62,097 nucleotides of DNA from an uncultured Chlorobiaceae bacterium (GTDB lineage Bacteria; Bacteroidota; Chlorobiia; Chlorobiales; Chlorobiaceae): assembly GCA_903839405.1 (NCBI GenBank), contig CAIMCD010000020.1, positions 1 through 62,097 on the forward strand, read 5' to 3'. Below, in pieces: positions 38,818 through 47,215 of this stretch. Position numbers and translations under genes: made by a program. Below the pieces are notes generated by a model. That model was not told the DNA's origin. It saw nothing but the letters and a program-made list of their open reading frames with translations, and ran no database searches. The stretch's first letter is position 1. Each line of letters begins with the position of its first letter.

Positions 38818-39751
38818 CGATCTTTTTAATGGTATAGGGTTTCTTGTTCTGGGACTCGTAATAGGTGCGCATGATGAATTCGGCAATGAATCCGGTGGTA
38901 ATGAGCTGAATGCCGATAAAGGTCATAATAATGCCGAGCGAGAGCAGCGGGCGACCTCCGATCCTCTCCCCCATGATTTTCAGGGCGAGCAGGTAGAGGT
39001 TGAGGGCCAGGCCGATAAAGAGGGAGATAAAGCCAAGGCTGCCGAACAGGTGCATCGGCTTCTGGCTGTATTTCTGGAAGAAGACCATAAAGAGCAGGTC
39101 GCTGAGCACCTTGAAGGTGCGGCCTATGCCGTACTTCGACTGACCGAACTTTCGCGGGTGGTGGCGCACATCAACCTCTTCCATTTTTGCGCCGTAGAGC
39201 TGCACCAGCACCGGAATAAAACGGTGGAGCTCGCCGTACAGGCCAAGATTTTTTGCCACATCCTTTTTGAAAACCTTCAGGGTGCACCCATAGTCGCGGA
39301 TGTGCACACCGGTCAGGTTGCGGATCAGGGCATTGGCGATCTTGCTGGGGATTTTTCTCAGAATCATGCCATCCTGCCGTCCGGCCCGCCGACCGGCAAC
39401 CACGTCCAGATCGTGCTCAAAGAGGTAGCGCATCATCATCGGAATATCGGCAGGGTCGTTCTGCAGGTCGCCGTCAATGGTGGCTATCAGCTCTCCATGA
39501 GCCTCATCAATGCCGGCGGCCATGGCGGTTGTCTGGCCGTAATTCTTGTTCAGCACCACAAGGCGCGCATTGGGTGGGGCAAGCGACTGGATTTCAGCCA
39601 CGGTGTTGTCGGTCGAGCCGTCGTCCACAAGCACGATTTCATGCTCCACCGAAGCAAGCGACGAGGCGAGTGCCTCAAAAAGAGGCTTGATATTTTCAGC
39701 CTCATTCATGACTGGTATGACGACTGAAAGCTTCATGATATCGGTTTTCAT
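38804..39751 (-). CDS. Polyprenyl-phosphate glycosyltransferase (GT2, ArnC/DPM1-like)
   Basis: Family 2 glycosyltransferase with two C-terminal membrane helices, 315 residues. VVIPVMNEAEN at the start, VLVDDGSTDNTV (about 40-51) and IDGDLQNDP (about 91-99) are the nucleotide-sugar and metal motifs; RDYGCTLKVFKKD matches the ArnC/GtrB/DPM1 group that charges polyprenyl phosphate with a sugar. Its ATG overlaps the ArnT-like stop by one base (TAATG). Probably supplies the donor for that transferase. Confidence 0.88.
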   Translation of the reverse strand: MKTDIMKLSVVIPVMNEAENIKPLFEALASSLASVEHEIVLVDDGSTDNTVAEIQSLAPPNARLVVLNKNYGQTTAMAAGIDEAHGELIATIDGDLQNDPADIPMMMRYLFEHDLDVVAGRRAGRQDGMILRKIPSKIANALIRNLTGVHIRDYGCTLKVFKKDVAKNLGLYGELHRFIPVLVQLYGAKMEEVDVRHHPRKFGQSKYGIGRTFKVLSDLLFMVFFQKYSQKPMHLFGSLGFISLFIGLALNLYLLALKIMGERIGGRPLLSLGIIMTFIGIQLITTGFIAEFIMRTYYESQNKKPYTIKKIVGKP

Positions 39752-41295
39752 TACCTGATTTTTGCAAGGACAATGCCGTATTTGCTGTAAAGCACGGCTG
39801 GGGGTTTCGTGTTTTCGAGGTTCTCTATGGTTGTCAGCACAATCTCGCCGGGCCGGGGGGAACGCTCTTCAACAAAAGATTCCGAATATAGCAAAAAAGA
39901 GGGGTAATAGACTTTCCACATCACGATTTTATAACCCTCTTTTTTTGCCAGGAGCGCCGCATCTTTAACCGGCTGCTGGAGCAGCTTGCCCGCCAGAGGC
40001 ATCAGGTAGAGGTTGATGAGGAGCGCGAAGACGATGCCTGAAGCGATCAGCTTGTTGCTGGCGGAGAAGCGGGTGAGAAGCTGAATAGCCAGAAGGGCCA
40101 CCGCCGCAGCAAGCATGACCAAAAGATGGGTTCGGCCGATAAGCTCTTTTGCTCCAACAAGTATGGCTTTTATATAACCGTCATCAACGAGCGGCATTGC
40201 ATATGGCAGAAGTAAGGGGATCGATGCCAAGAGCGCAAGCAGGAGCAGCGGCCAGATGACAAACCGTTCAGGATGGCGACTCATCGGCAGCACTCGTGCC
40301 ATCAGCACAAAGAGCGGCGTATAGCCGTAGATCATGTAGTGCGGCAGTTTGGTGCCGGAGAGCGAGAAAAAGATAAAAACAAAGCCGAACCAGATCAACA
40401 GATAGCGGTTTACCCGGTCACTCCAGAGCGTTTTTAGCTTGAAGAGCAGGGTGAACAACAGGCCGGTAAAGGGGGTTATTCCGACAAGAATAATGGGCAG
40501 ATAGTAGAAGAGTGAGCCGGAGTGGCCTTCAAACGAGGAGCTGAAACGGCTGATGTTGTGCTTGTAAAAAAAGCCCTGAATAAAAGCCATCCCCTGATCC
40601 TGGTACTCAAGCAGATACCACGGCAAGGCAATAACGGTAAAGAGCAGAATTCCCAAAGGAGAAAAAATCATCTTCAGCCAGGATTTCAGGCCTCCCTCCT
40701 GCAGGGAGAATAAAAAGGAGACGCCGAGCGGAATAAGGAGTGCTATCGGCCCCTTGGTGAGCATTCCAAAGCCTGCGCTAGCAAAGGCGAGATAGAGCGC
40801 GGGTTTTGAACCGGTCATCAGGTGGCGAAGCACGCCGAACATGGTGATGGCGAGGAAGCAGTTGAGCAGTCCATCGGCTATGGCCGCCTTTGCAATAACG
40901 TTAATCTGCAGCGAGAGCACCATCAGTGCGGCCGCCAGAAAGGCCTGGCGGTTATTGGCCTCTCTCCGAACAAAGAGAAAAATCGCCACTGCCCAGACGC
41001 TTCCAGCCAAGGCGGAGGGGAATCGGAAGGCGAACTCATTCAGGCCAAACAGTTTGACGGATGAGAGCTGCAACCAGTAGATCAGAATTGGTTTATCAAA
41101 ACGGGGCAGGTTGTTCAGATAGGTGGTCAGATAATTTTTACTGACAAGCATCTCCCGTGTGGCCTCACTGAAAGCCCCTTCATCCACGTCAAAGAGAGGG
41201 GCTGAACCGAGGCCTAAAAAGAAACTGGTCAGGATCAAAAGAACCAGTGCAGCAAGAAACCAGATGGTTTCAGATTTTGGTGGCTTGAGGGGCAT
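39751..41295 (-). CDS. ArnT-like GT39 membrane glycosyltransferase
   Basis: Polytopic glycosyltransferase of the ArnT/PMT family (GT-C), 514 residues from the ATG at 41295. The first periplasmic loop carries the catalytic acidic motif FDVDEGAFSEATREML (D36-E39); about eleven membrane segments follow, with a C-terminal soluble tail. Family members transfer a sugar from polyprenyl phosphate to lipid A or other envelope acceptors. It overlaps the PAP2 gene by 26 nt and the GT2 gene by one base, so the four genes form one operon. Acceptor unknown. Confidence 0.86.
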   Translation of the reverse strand: MPLKPPKSETIWFLAALVLLILTSFFLGLGSAPLFDVDEGAFSEATREMLVSKNYLTTYLNNLPRFDKPILIYWLQLSSVKLFGLNEFAFRFPSALAGSVWAVAIFLFVRREANNRQAFLAAALMVLSLQINVIAKAAIADGLLNCFLAITMFGVLRHLMTGSKPALYLAFASAGFGMLTKGPIALLIPLGVSFLFSLQEGGLKSWLKMIFSPLGILLFTVIALPWYLLEYQDQGMAFIQGFFYKHNISRFSSSFEGHSGSLFYYLPIILVGITPFTGLLFTLLFKLKTLWSDRVNRYLLIWFGFVFIFFSLSGTKLPHYMIYGYTPLFVLMARVLPMSRHPERFVIWPLLLLALLASIPLLLPYAMPLVDDGYIKAILVGAKELIGRTHLLVMLAAAVALLAIQLLTRFSASNKLIASGIVFALLINLYLMPLAGKLLQQPVKDAALLAKKEGYKIVMWKVYYPSFLLYSESFVEERSPRPGEIVLTTIENLENTKPPAVLYSKYGIVLAKIR

Positions 41296-41893
41296 TAACT
41301 CTCGATTTGAAATGAAGGTTATAGAGCAGCACGGTTGAGGCGACACCTAAAAAAGAGCCGGCAAGGACATCGCTGATATAGTGCCGGGCAAGAAAAAGAC
41401 GACTGAAGGCTATCAAGAGGGCCGTGGAAATCACGAGAATCCTCCACCGGGGGTAGAGCAAGGCGAGCACCATGGCCACACCGAATGCCGTAGCCGAGTG
41501 GCCGGAGGGAAAGGAGATCCACTCGGTGTCATAACGCAAAAACCCGAATCCGTAAAAGTTGTCACTGAAATAGAGTGAGGGGCGCGCCCGGCCGACAAGA
41601 TATTTGATGAGGTCGGCCAGGAGTCCGGCTACGGCGACGGAAGAGAAGAGAAAGAGGCCCAGAGCGGCTTTTGGCGGGTTGCTTTTGCGAAACCAAACAA
41701 AGAGCACCATGCCCGCGATGAGATACCATTGTGATTCTCCGGCGTAGGTTATGAGGCTGAAGAGATCATACCAGCCGCCCGGTTCCTGTGCATGAAACCA
41801 GAGAGCCGCCCCTCTGTCGGCAAAAAAATAGCTCAGCAGGGAGAGCACAATAACCGAAACGCTGGCGACGCTCCACCGGAGAGGTTTGTTCAT
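41270..41893 (-). CDS. PAP2-family membrane phosphatase
   Basis: 207-residue integral membrane phosphatase from the ATG at 41893. Phosphatase signature: KYLVGRARP (KxxxxxxRP), FPSGHSA (PSGH) and SRLFLARHYISD (SRxxxxxHxxxD), all complete. Likely hydrolyses undecaprenyl diphosphate or a lipid phosphate in the periplasm. First gene of the operon with ArnT-like, GT2 and flippase-like genes; recycling of the polyprenyl carrier would fit. Confidence 0.87.
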   Translation of the reverse strand: MNKPLRWSVASVSVIVLSLLSYFFADRGAALWFHAQEPGGWYDLFSLITYAGESQWYLIAGMVLFVWFRKSNPPKAALGLFLFSSVAVAGLLADLIKYLVGRARPSLYFSDNFYGFGFLRYDTEWISFPSGHSATAFGVAMVLALLYPRWRILVISTALLIAFSRLFLARHYISDVLAGSFLGVASTVLLYNLHFKSRVNAPQATKI

Positions 41894-41988
41894 GCGGGAG
41901 TAACACTTTTTTTTGATGTTTGTCAATCGAACAGATGAAAATACATTAAATTTAATGGCCGTGCACATTCGTAACAGCGAAGATAACA

Positions 41989-42876
41989 ATGAACACCGAA
42001 AGAATGAAAGTACCTGATAAGAGCTCTGGGGATGTTATTCTTCTTCTTTCCTGTCGAGACCGTCCTGGCCTTGTGTCACGCATCTCTCACTTTATTTATG
42101 AACGGGGTGGAAATATTCTGGATCTTGATGAACATGTTGATCCTGTGGAAAAAATATTTTTTATCAGGGTTACCTGGAGCACCGAAATGTTTACGATTCC
42201 GCTCTCGGAACTGGAGAGTGCATTCGCTCCGCTGGCCAAAGAGTTTGGTGCCTGCTGGAAAATCCGCATTAGCGGGCTCAAGACCCGCGTGGCCATTTTT
42301 GTCTCCCGTTATGAACACTGTCTCCAGGAAATTCTCTGGCGGCACAGTATCGGGGAGTTTGCCATCGATATTGCCCTGATTATTGCAAATCACCCGGATC
42401 TCGGTCTGCTGGCCGCTCACCATGGTATTCCTTTCCATGTTGTTTCGGTCAGCCGTGATACCAAAGAGGAGGCTGAAGGTCAGGAACTCCTTCTCCTTGA
42501 ACAACATGCTATTGATACCATTGTGCTTGCCCGATACATGCAGGTGCTTTCACCTCACTTTGTTCACTGCTACCCGGGCCGGATCATCAATATTCATCAC
42601 TCCTTCCTGCCGGCCTTTGTCGGCAGCAGCCCTTACCGTCAGGCCTATGAACGGGGAGTTAAAATCATCGGAGCCACCAGCCACTATGTAACCGAAGAGC
42701 TTGACCAGGGGCCGATCATCGAGCAGGATATTGTGCGGGTGAGCCACAAGGATACCCTGGAGGATCTTGTCCGTAAAGGTCGCGATCTTGAGCGGCTTGT
42801 GCTGGCCCATGCCCTTCGGCTGCATACCGAACACCGCGTTTTGGTCAACGGTAAAAAGACCGTGGTCTTCGACTGA
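41989..42876 (+). CDS. purU: Formyltetrahydrofolate deformylase
   Basis: Hydrolyses 10-formyl-THF to THF and formate, 295 residues. N-terminal ACT domain (LLLSCRDRPGLVSRISHFIY, about 18-37), then a formyltransferase-like domain with the catalytic N-H-D set in IINIHHSFLPAFVGSSPY (about 202-219) and DQGPIIEQD (about 238). Length is normal. Divergent from the PAP2 operon, 95 nt apart. Confidence 0.93.
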   Translation: MNTERMKVPDKSSGDVILLLSCRDRPGLVSRISHFIYERGGNILDLDEHVDPVEKIFFIRVTWSTEMFTIPLSELESAFAPLAKEFGACWKIRISGLKTRVAIFVSRYEHCLQEILWRHSIGEFAIDIALIIANHPDLGLLAAHHGIPFHVVSVSRDTKEEAEGQELLLLEQHAIDTIVLARYMQVLSPHFVHCYPGRIINIHHSFLPAFVGSSPYRQAYERGVKIIGATSHYVTEELDQGPIIEQDIVRVSHKDTLEDLVRKGRDLERLVLAHALRLHTEHRVLVNGKKTVVFD

Positions 42877-42915
42877 CAGATTACCGCAGTGGACGATTAT
42901 CATTATAAAAAAACT

Positions 42916-43833
42916 ATGAGCCATAAAACCTCAACTGATCCGGTGCATGAGCATGAAGCGCACCACCACCATCATGCATCCGGGAACATCCGTGTTGCCT
43001 TTTTTCTGAATCTGGGCTTTACCATTATTGAAATTGCTGGCGGCATCTTCACTGGCAGTACGGCAATTCTTGCCGATGCGGTGCATGATCTTGGTGACTC
43101 TTTTGCGCTAGGCCAGGCCTGGTATTTTGAGAGCATTTCAGGCGGTAAAAGCAGCGAGCGTTACTCCTATGGCTACAAGCGCTTCTCTCTGCTCGGAGCC
43201 CTGATCAGTACAATTGTGCTGCTTACCAGCTCATTTTTTGTGCTGGCTCAGGCCATTCCCCGTATTCTGGATCCGCACAAGCCTGATGCCGGCGGGATGA
43301 TTCTTCTTGCTATAGCCGGTGTTCTCGTCAACGGCATTGCCATGGCAAGGCTTTCAAAAGAGAGCGGCATGAATGCACGGGTTGTCGCGCTGCACTTTCT
43401 GGAAGATATGCTCGGCTGGGTCGCTGTGCTGGTTGTGGCCATTATTCTGAAGTTCTGGAATGTGCCGGTGCTCGATCCCTTGCTTGCCGTTATGATTACG
43501 CTCTACATTCTTTCCGGGGTGATAAAGAATCTTCGATCCATGGTGCCGGTCTTTCTGCAGGCGGTACCCGACGAACTTGATCTTGGCGTTATTACCCGGG
43601 AGATTGAGAAGCTGGAGCATATTCATGCCGTGCATCACGCTCATGTTTGGTCGCTTGACGGGGTGCACAGCGTCTTTACCGCTCACCTTGAGGTCGACAC
43701 CATGCTTGAGGCCGAAGCCTACATGCAGCTCAAGGAGCGGATCCGCGCACTGGTTGTGCGCCACGGCCTCTACCACTCAACCGTTGAAATCGAATATCCC
43801 GGAGAGGCCTGTCGTAACGTTCTTTCTCCATAG
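42916..43833 (+). CDS. Cation diffusion facilitator (CDF) metal exporter
   Basis: Zinc-type CDF antiporter, 305 residues from the ATG at 42916. A His-rich N-terminus (HEHEAHHHHH, 11-20) could bind metal. Six membrane segments follow; transport-site pairs are H57-x3-D61 in HDLGDS and HFLEDMLGW in the fifth segment. The C-terminal cytoplasmic domain contains HAVHHAHVWSLDGVH. CzcD-type substrate Zn/Co/Cd is inferred. A GTG at 42889 is a less likely start. Confidence 0.9.
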   Translation: MSHKTSTDPVHEHEAHHHHHASGNIRVAFFLNLGFTIIEIAGGIFTGSTAILADAVHDLGDSFALGQAWYFESISGGKSSERYSYGYKRFSLLGALISTIVLLTSSFFVLAQAIPRILDPHKPDAGGMILLAIAGVLVNGIAMARLSKESGMNARVVALHFLEDMLGWVAVLVVAIILKFWNVPVLDPLLAVMITLYILSGVIKNLRSMVPVFLQAVPDELDLGVITREIEKLEHIHAVHHAHVWSLDGVHSVFTAHLEVDTMLEAEAYMQLKERIRALVVRHGLYHSTVEIEYPGEACRNVLSP

Positions 43834-43854
43834 GATGCACTCTTCTCTTTGACC

Positions 43855-43905
43855 GGCCGGGAGTTAAGCGGAGCATCTATCCTGTTTTTTCGCTTGCTCC
43901 CGGCC
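43855..43905. terminator. Bidirectional terminator between CDF gene and small gene
   Basis: GGCCGGGAG (43855-43863) pairs with CTCCCGGCC (43897-43905), and AAGCG/CGCTT extend the stem across a small bulge. The loop holds TTTTTT. Lies between convergent genes. Confidence 0.6.
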
Positions 43906-43931
43906 CTCTCTCTGTTGCTGCCGGAAACTGT

Positions 43932-44114
43932 TCAAGGCTTGATATAGGCGTTCAGACCGATGGTGATGGGTTTGCCATTGACCTCGGCCGTGGTGACGGT
44001 GTTGCCGCGCGTGCTTGCAACCACAAGGGTTTTGCCGGACGCAGAGGGGGTAGGCTTTTCAAGGTCGATTTCGATACAGAGCTTGTTGTTCTTGATCTCT
44101 ACGGTCATTGCCAT
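43932..44114 (-). CDS. Small conserved-looking hypothetical protein (60 aa)
   Basis: 60-residue frame beginning MAMTVEIKNNKLCIEIDLEK with CAGGAGAG 8-9 nt before the ATG, a good ribosome site. Sequence is regular alternating hydrophobic (beta-strand-like), ending NAYIKP, with TLVVASTRGN in the middle. No family recognised. It stands alone between the CDF terminator and a 353-nt gap. The ribosome site and composition support a real gene. Confidence 0.6.
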   Translation of the reverse strand: MAMTVEIKNNKLCIEIDLEKPTPSASGKTLVVASTRGNTVTTAEVNGKPITIGLNAYIKP

Positions 44115-44467
44115 CGGTACGCTCTCCTGTTTGTTTCGTGAATAAGGGTGCAGAGTATACGGAATTCTATCAATTATTGATTCCGTTTTCCTTTAGGGGC
44201 TTCTTTTTTCTGCCAAAGCATTCGGCTTCACGGTTATCAAGAGAGGCTCTCTATGCTTTATCAGGGGAGTGCCGGAGCGAGGGGCTTATCACACCCTGAT
44301 AAATCACAAAAAAATGTAAGTTTAACCACGGCTTACCAGAAGGGCCAAGGTTGGTATCCAGGCTTTGTAGCGGGCAGATGGATATTGTTATTGATGAATA
44401 TTTTATGCTTTTGAATGGTGACCATGGAAATAAGAACTGATCTCTACCTTGGAGAGTTTCGAGAAGC
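44115..44467. other. Intergenic region upstream of restriction endonuclease
   Basis: 353 nt without a gene. It contains an inverted repeat TTTATCAGGG (44257-44266)/CCCTGATAAA (44294-44303) with a 27-nt loop, about 165-210 nt upstream of the endonuclease start. A short frame (44382-44444) encodes about 20 residues and may be a relic. No methyltransferase motifs were found. Confidence 0.45.
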
Positions 44468-45220
44468 ATGAACCCACTTCCCATGAGCGACATCGCGCTC
44501 TATATTGAAGAGAATTTTGGCTCCATTTATAAGAAAAGCCTTGTAGTTCTTGAGGCATTGTCTCTCTCGGAGTTGCTGCAACAAATAAACCCCTATTTTT
44601 TCTGTTTACATACCACCCAGATTATTCCTGAGATTGTCCGGGGGCTGGTTGATGCCCATATCTCATCAAACGAAGAGACGGTGTTTGGTGACTGGCTGGA
44701 GGGGCTTGCTATTTTTATCAATCAGAAGGTTTATGGCGGATGGAAATCCGGCATTCCTGGCATTGACCTTGAATTTGACAAGGATGGAAAGCGCTTTATT
44801 GTCACCATCAAGTCAGGGCCACACTGGGGGAACAGCAGCCAGATTGCCAAAATGAAGTCCGACTTTAAAACCGCAGCAAAAACCCTCCGCACCAGCAACT
44901 CCGGGCTTCAGGTGGTTGCGGTCAATGGGTGTTGTTATGGAAGAAGCACAAGCGCTGATCAGGGCGACTATTTCAAATATTGCGGCCAGAGCTTCTGGGA
45001 GTTTATCTCTTCCGATCCAAACCTTTACACCGCTCTTGTTGAGCCGCTTGGTCACAAGGCAATGGAAAAAAACGAGGAGTTCCAGCTCTCCTATGCCCGT
45101 ATGGTCAATAAATTTTCGCACCAATTCGGTAGTGACTTTTGTGAAAGAGACGGCTCAATCAACTGGCAAAAGCTGGTAGAGTTCAACTCTTCAGCCACCC
45201 AGCCTCCAAAAACTGCCTGA
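44468..45220 (+). CDS. PmeII-family type II restriction endonuclease
   Basis: 250-residue protein matching the PmeII family of type II endonucleases as I recognise it: INPYFFCLHT near 40-49, SSNEETVFGDWLEGLAIFI (66-84), GIDLEFDKDGKRFIVTIKSG (98-117), then HWGNSSQIAKM and VNGCCYGR. D100 and K115 would be the catalytic PD-(D/E)xK pair, with E78 upstream; the middle acidic residue is replaced (T113-I-K115), a variant seen in some families. No DNA methyltransferase is present anywhere in the window, so it appears orphaned. The chain looks intact. Confidence 0.78.
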   Translation: MNPLPMSDIALYIEENFGSIYKKSLVVLEALSLSELLQQINPYFFCLHTTQIIPEIVRGLVDAHISSNEETVFGDWLEGLAIFINQKVYGGWKSGIPGIDLEFDKDGKRFIVTIKSGPHWGNSSQIAKMKSDFKTAAKTLRTSNSGLQVVAVNGCCYGRSTSADQGDYFKYCGQSFWEFISSDPNLYTALVEPLGHKAMEKNEEFQLSYARMVNKFSHQFGSDFCERDGSINWQKLVEFNSSATQPPKTA

Positions 45221-45236
45221 AAGGTCGAAGAGTACC

Positions 45237-45264
45237 GTAGGGGCTAAAAATTTTTCGCCCCTAC
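45237..45264. repeat. 28-nt palindromic element
   Basis: GTAGGGGC (45237-45244) and GCCCCTAC (45257-45264) are perfect complements, with AAAAA/TTTTT pairing inside and one mismatch. It lies 17 nt after the endonuclease stop and could act as a terminator. Same total length and end type as the palindrome at 58871-58898. Confidence 0.6.
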
Positions 45265-45356
45265 ATCTCGCTTCTGGAACTCTGGAAGAGCGTTGACAAT
45301 TGACAATGTACAGTGGAACTGTTTTTTGCAATCAATTTCAACAGGGAGTGTGGGGG

Positions 45357-45872
45357 ATGAAAAAGCTTTTGTTTGTTTTGCTCTTTCTTCTTGCCGGATG
45401 CACCGGCATACCGGAGGGGGTCACGGTTGTGGATAATTTTGCGCTTGACCGTTTTTTGGGCACCTGGTATGAGATTGTCCGGATCGACAACTCCTTTGAA
45501 AAAGAGCTTGAGCCGGTATCGGCTACCTATAAGCTGGCACAGGACGGGAGTGTCAGGGTGATCAACAAGGGGTACGATACAACAAAACACAAGTGGAGCA
45601 CCATTGAGGGAAAAGCCGCTTTTATTGGCGAGAGCAGCAAGGGTGCCCTGAAGGTCTCCTTTTTTGGCCCGTTTTATGCGAGCTATAACGTGATTGCGCT
45701 CGACAAGGCCAACTACCGCTGGGCAATGGTGTGTGGCCGCAGCAAGTCGTTTTTCTGGATCTTGTCGCGCGATCAGCAAATGGAGCCCGCGCTCTTGAAG
45801 GAGCTGATTGCACAGGCGAAATCTCTGGGGTTTGACACGGCGAAGCTTCGGTATATCAAAAAGCAGCCGTGA
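45357..45872 (+). CDS. Lipocalin outer-membrane lipoprotein (Blc family)
   Basis: 171-residue bacterial lipocalin from the ATG at 45357. Lipoprotein signal with lipobox LLAGC (C15). Lipocalin blocks: FLGTWYEIVRIDNSFEKEL (about 32-50) with the GxW motif, FFGPFYASYNVIALD (about 102-116) and YRWAMVCGRSKSFFWILSR. Family members bind lysophospholipids or fatty acids at the outer membrane. Ribosome site AGGGAG lies 8 nt before the ATG. Confidence 0.9.
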   Translation: MKKLLFVLLFLLAGCTGIPEGVTVVDNFALDRFLGTWYEIVRIDNSFEKELEPVSATYKLAQDGSVRVINKGYDTTKHKWSTIEGKAAFIGESSKGALKVSFFGPFYASYNVIALDKANYRWAMVCGRSKSFFWILSRDQQMEPALLKELIAQAKSLGFDTAKLRYIKKQP

Positions 45873-45898
45873 CCGGGTAACCGGCTCAAGTGAAGCGG

Positions 45899-46684
45899 TT
45901 AGGCGTTGATCTTTTTCAGCAGCTTTCTTTGCAAATCACTTTCAGCCTCAAGCGAAGCCACCATCTCTCCGCCGGCATTGGAGAGCCGCACCAGGTCGGC
46001 TCCCGGCAGGGAGCTTTGATCGGCAAAAACCAGCAGGCTCTCAAAATTCACGCCGGCACGCAGTAGTCGCTCAAGCGTGATGGTGGTAATTCTTGCCTTG
46101 TCCTTGTTGGGGATTGCGAACAGAAACAGCGGGCCATTTTTCCCTTCAATCCGGTAATCAATCGGATACTCCGTTGCCCCCTCAATTTCTGCCGGCACAT
46201 AGTTTTTGGTGATGGTTTCCGCCGGAAGAAGCTGCCGCAGGCGCTCCTGCAGATCGTCGTAAAAGGTCGATTCTGAGCGAGGCCGGTTTAAAAAGGAGAG
46301 GTCGTAAATTTTTGTGAGCGCCTGGCCCATGCGGAAGAGCGAGACGGCGATCTGCTCCGGGTTCGAATCAATAAAAAAGGCCCCACGCTCCTCTTCCACA
46401 AAGCTCTCTCTCATGATTTGCTGAAGCAGCAGACCCCTGGTGCCCTCACGGAACTTCTCAATATCGTTCTCATAGCTGAGATGCATGAGGGTGTGGCCCA
46501 TATCGGTTATGCGGAGCATCTCGCCCGCCAGCTCCTTGATGTAGAGTTGGTAGGTATCGCCATCCGGAAACGTAAACGGGGTATCGAGGGCAAAGAGATC
46601 GGGTGTTTTTTCCCGCACCCGGATTTCATCGCAAAGGGCGTGAGAGAGGAGTGCCTGCATTTTTTTTATTTCCATAACGCTCAT
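45899..46684 (-). CDS. DUF1828/DUF1829 domain protein
   Basis: 261 residues from the ATG at 46684 (MSVMEIKKMQ). The N-terminal half (about 5-95) fits DUF1828: DLFALDTPFTFPDGD then LYIKELAGEMLRITDMGHTL. The C-terminal half (about 140-255) fits DUF1829: YPIDYRIEGKNGPLFLFAIP and LLVFADQSSLPG. The second half resembles a PD-(D/E)xK-like or endonuclease-fold core in layout, but catalytic residues are not clear to me. Coupled by an ATGA overlap to the DUF6978 gene upstream. Function unknown; two-gene arrangement suggests a dedicated pair. Confidence 0.75.
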   Translation of the reverse strand: MSVMEIKKMQALLSHALCDEIRVREKTPDLFALDTPFTFPDGDTYQLYIKELAGEMLRITDMGHTLMHLSYENDIEKFREGTRGLLLQQIMRESFVEEERGAFFIDSNPEQIAVSLFRMGQALTKIYDLSFLNRPRSESTFYDDLQERLRQLLPAETITKNYVPAEIEGATEYPIDYRIEGKNGPLFLFAIPNKDKARITTITLERLLRAGVNFESLLVFADQSSLPGADLVRLSNAGGEMVASLEAESDLQRKLLKKINA

Positions 46685-47178
46685 CCAAAAAGTTCTATCT
46701 GGTTCCACCCCTCGGGATCGGTCTTGAGGCCCTCAATACAGCAATCCTGAACCAGGCAGTGCAAAGCCTCTTGCAGGGAGTGGTAACGGGTTGTTTCAAA
46801 AGCAAATCCTTCGGCTTTCTGGCCGCCGTCGCAATACTTTTTTGTGGCACGATGAATGTGGCATACCAGGTTGAGCCGCTTTCCCTCAAGGCTGTTCAGA
46901 TGAACATGGCTCGGCCCGTGATAGCGGCAGAGGGCGAGACTCTCTCCATGCGGAGTTATCCGGCTCAAGCCGCAGGAGTAGTCATCCTCCATGCCTGTTT
47001 CGATATTGCGGCGTGTGGAGAGCTGAAACTCCTCTTTTGAATCATCAAGAGCGTGCAGCTTGTAATTGAGCTGTTCATAGCATCCTTTCAGGGTAACTCT
47101 TGCCAGGGGGTTGGCGACACGCTTCGGGGTTTTAATCAATTTCTCTATATCCTGATCGGTCAATCGTTCAAATCCCAT
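46681..47178 (-). CDS. DUF6978-type protein, partner of DUF1828/1829 protein
   Basis: 165 residues starting MGFERLTDQDIEKLIKTPKR. Contains GCYEQLNYKLHALDDSKEEF and a conserved-looking His/Cys-rich core: CRYHGPSHVHLN (about 93-104) and CHIHRATKKYCDGG (about 115-128). I associate it with the DUF6978 family, usually next to DUF1828 proteins. Its stop overlaps the next start (ATGA), so the two are made together. No membrane segment or signal. Function unknown. Confidence 0.7.
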   Translation of the reverse strand: MGFERLTDQDIEKLIKTPKRVANPLARVTLKGCYEQLNYKLHALDDSKEEFQLSTRRNIETGMEDDYSCGLSRITPHGESLALCRYHGPSHVHLNSLEGKRLNLVCHIHRATKKYCDGGQKAEGFAFETTRYHSLQEALHCLVQDCCIEGLKTDPEGWNQIELFG

Positions 47179-47215
47179 GGTGGGCGGTTAGGTTGTTTTT
47201 GGTGATGGATAAAGC

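Noticed and set aside
42940..42985. CACCACCACC-rich run as a microsatellite or CRISPR-like repeat
   Set aside because: It encodes the His-rich N-terminus of the CDF transporter; no spacer-repeat structure.
44382..44444. Short frame MDIVIDEYFMLLNGDHGNKN as a possible methyltransferase relic or leader peptide
   Set aside because: Only about 20 codons, no methyltransferase motif and no convincing ribosome site.
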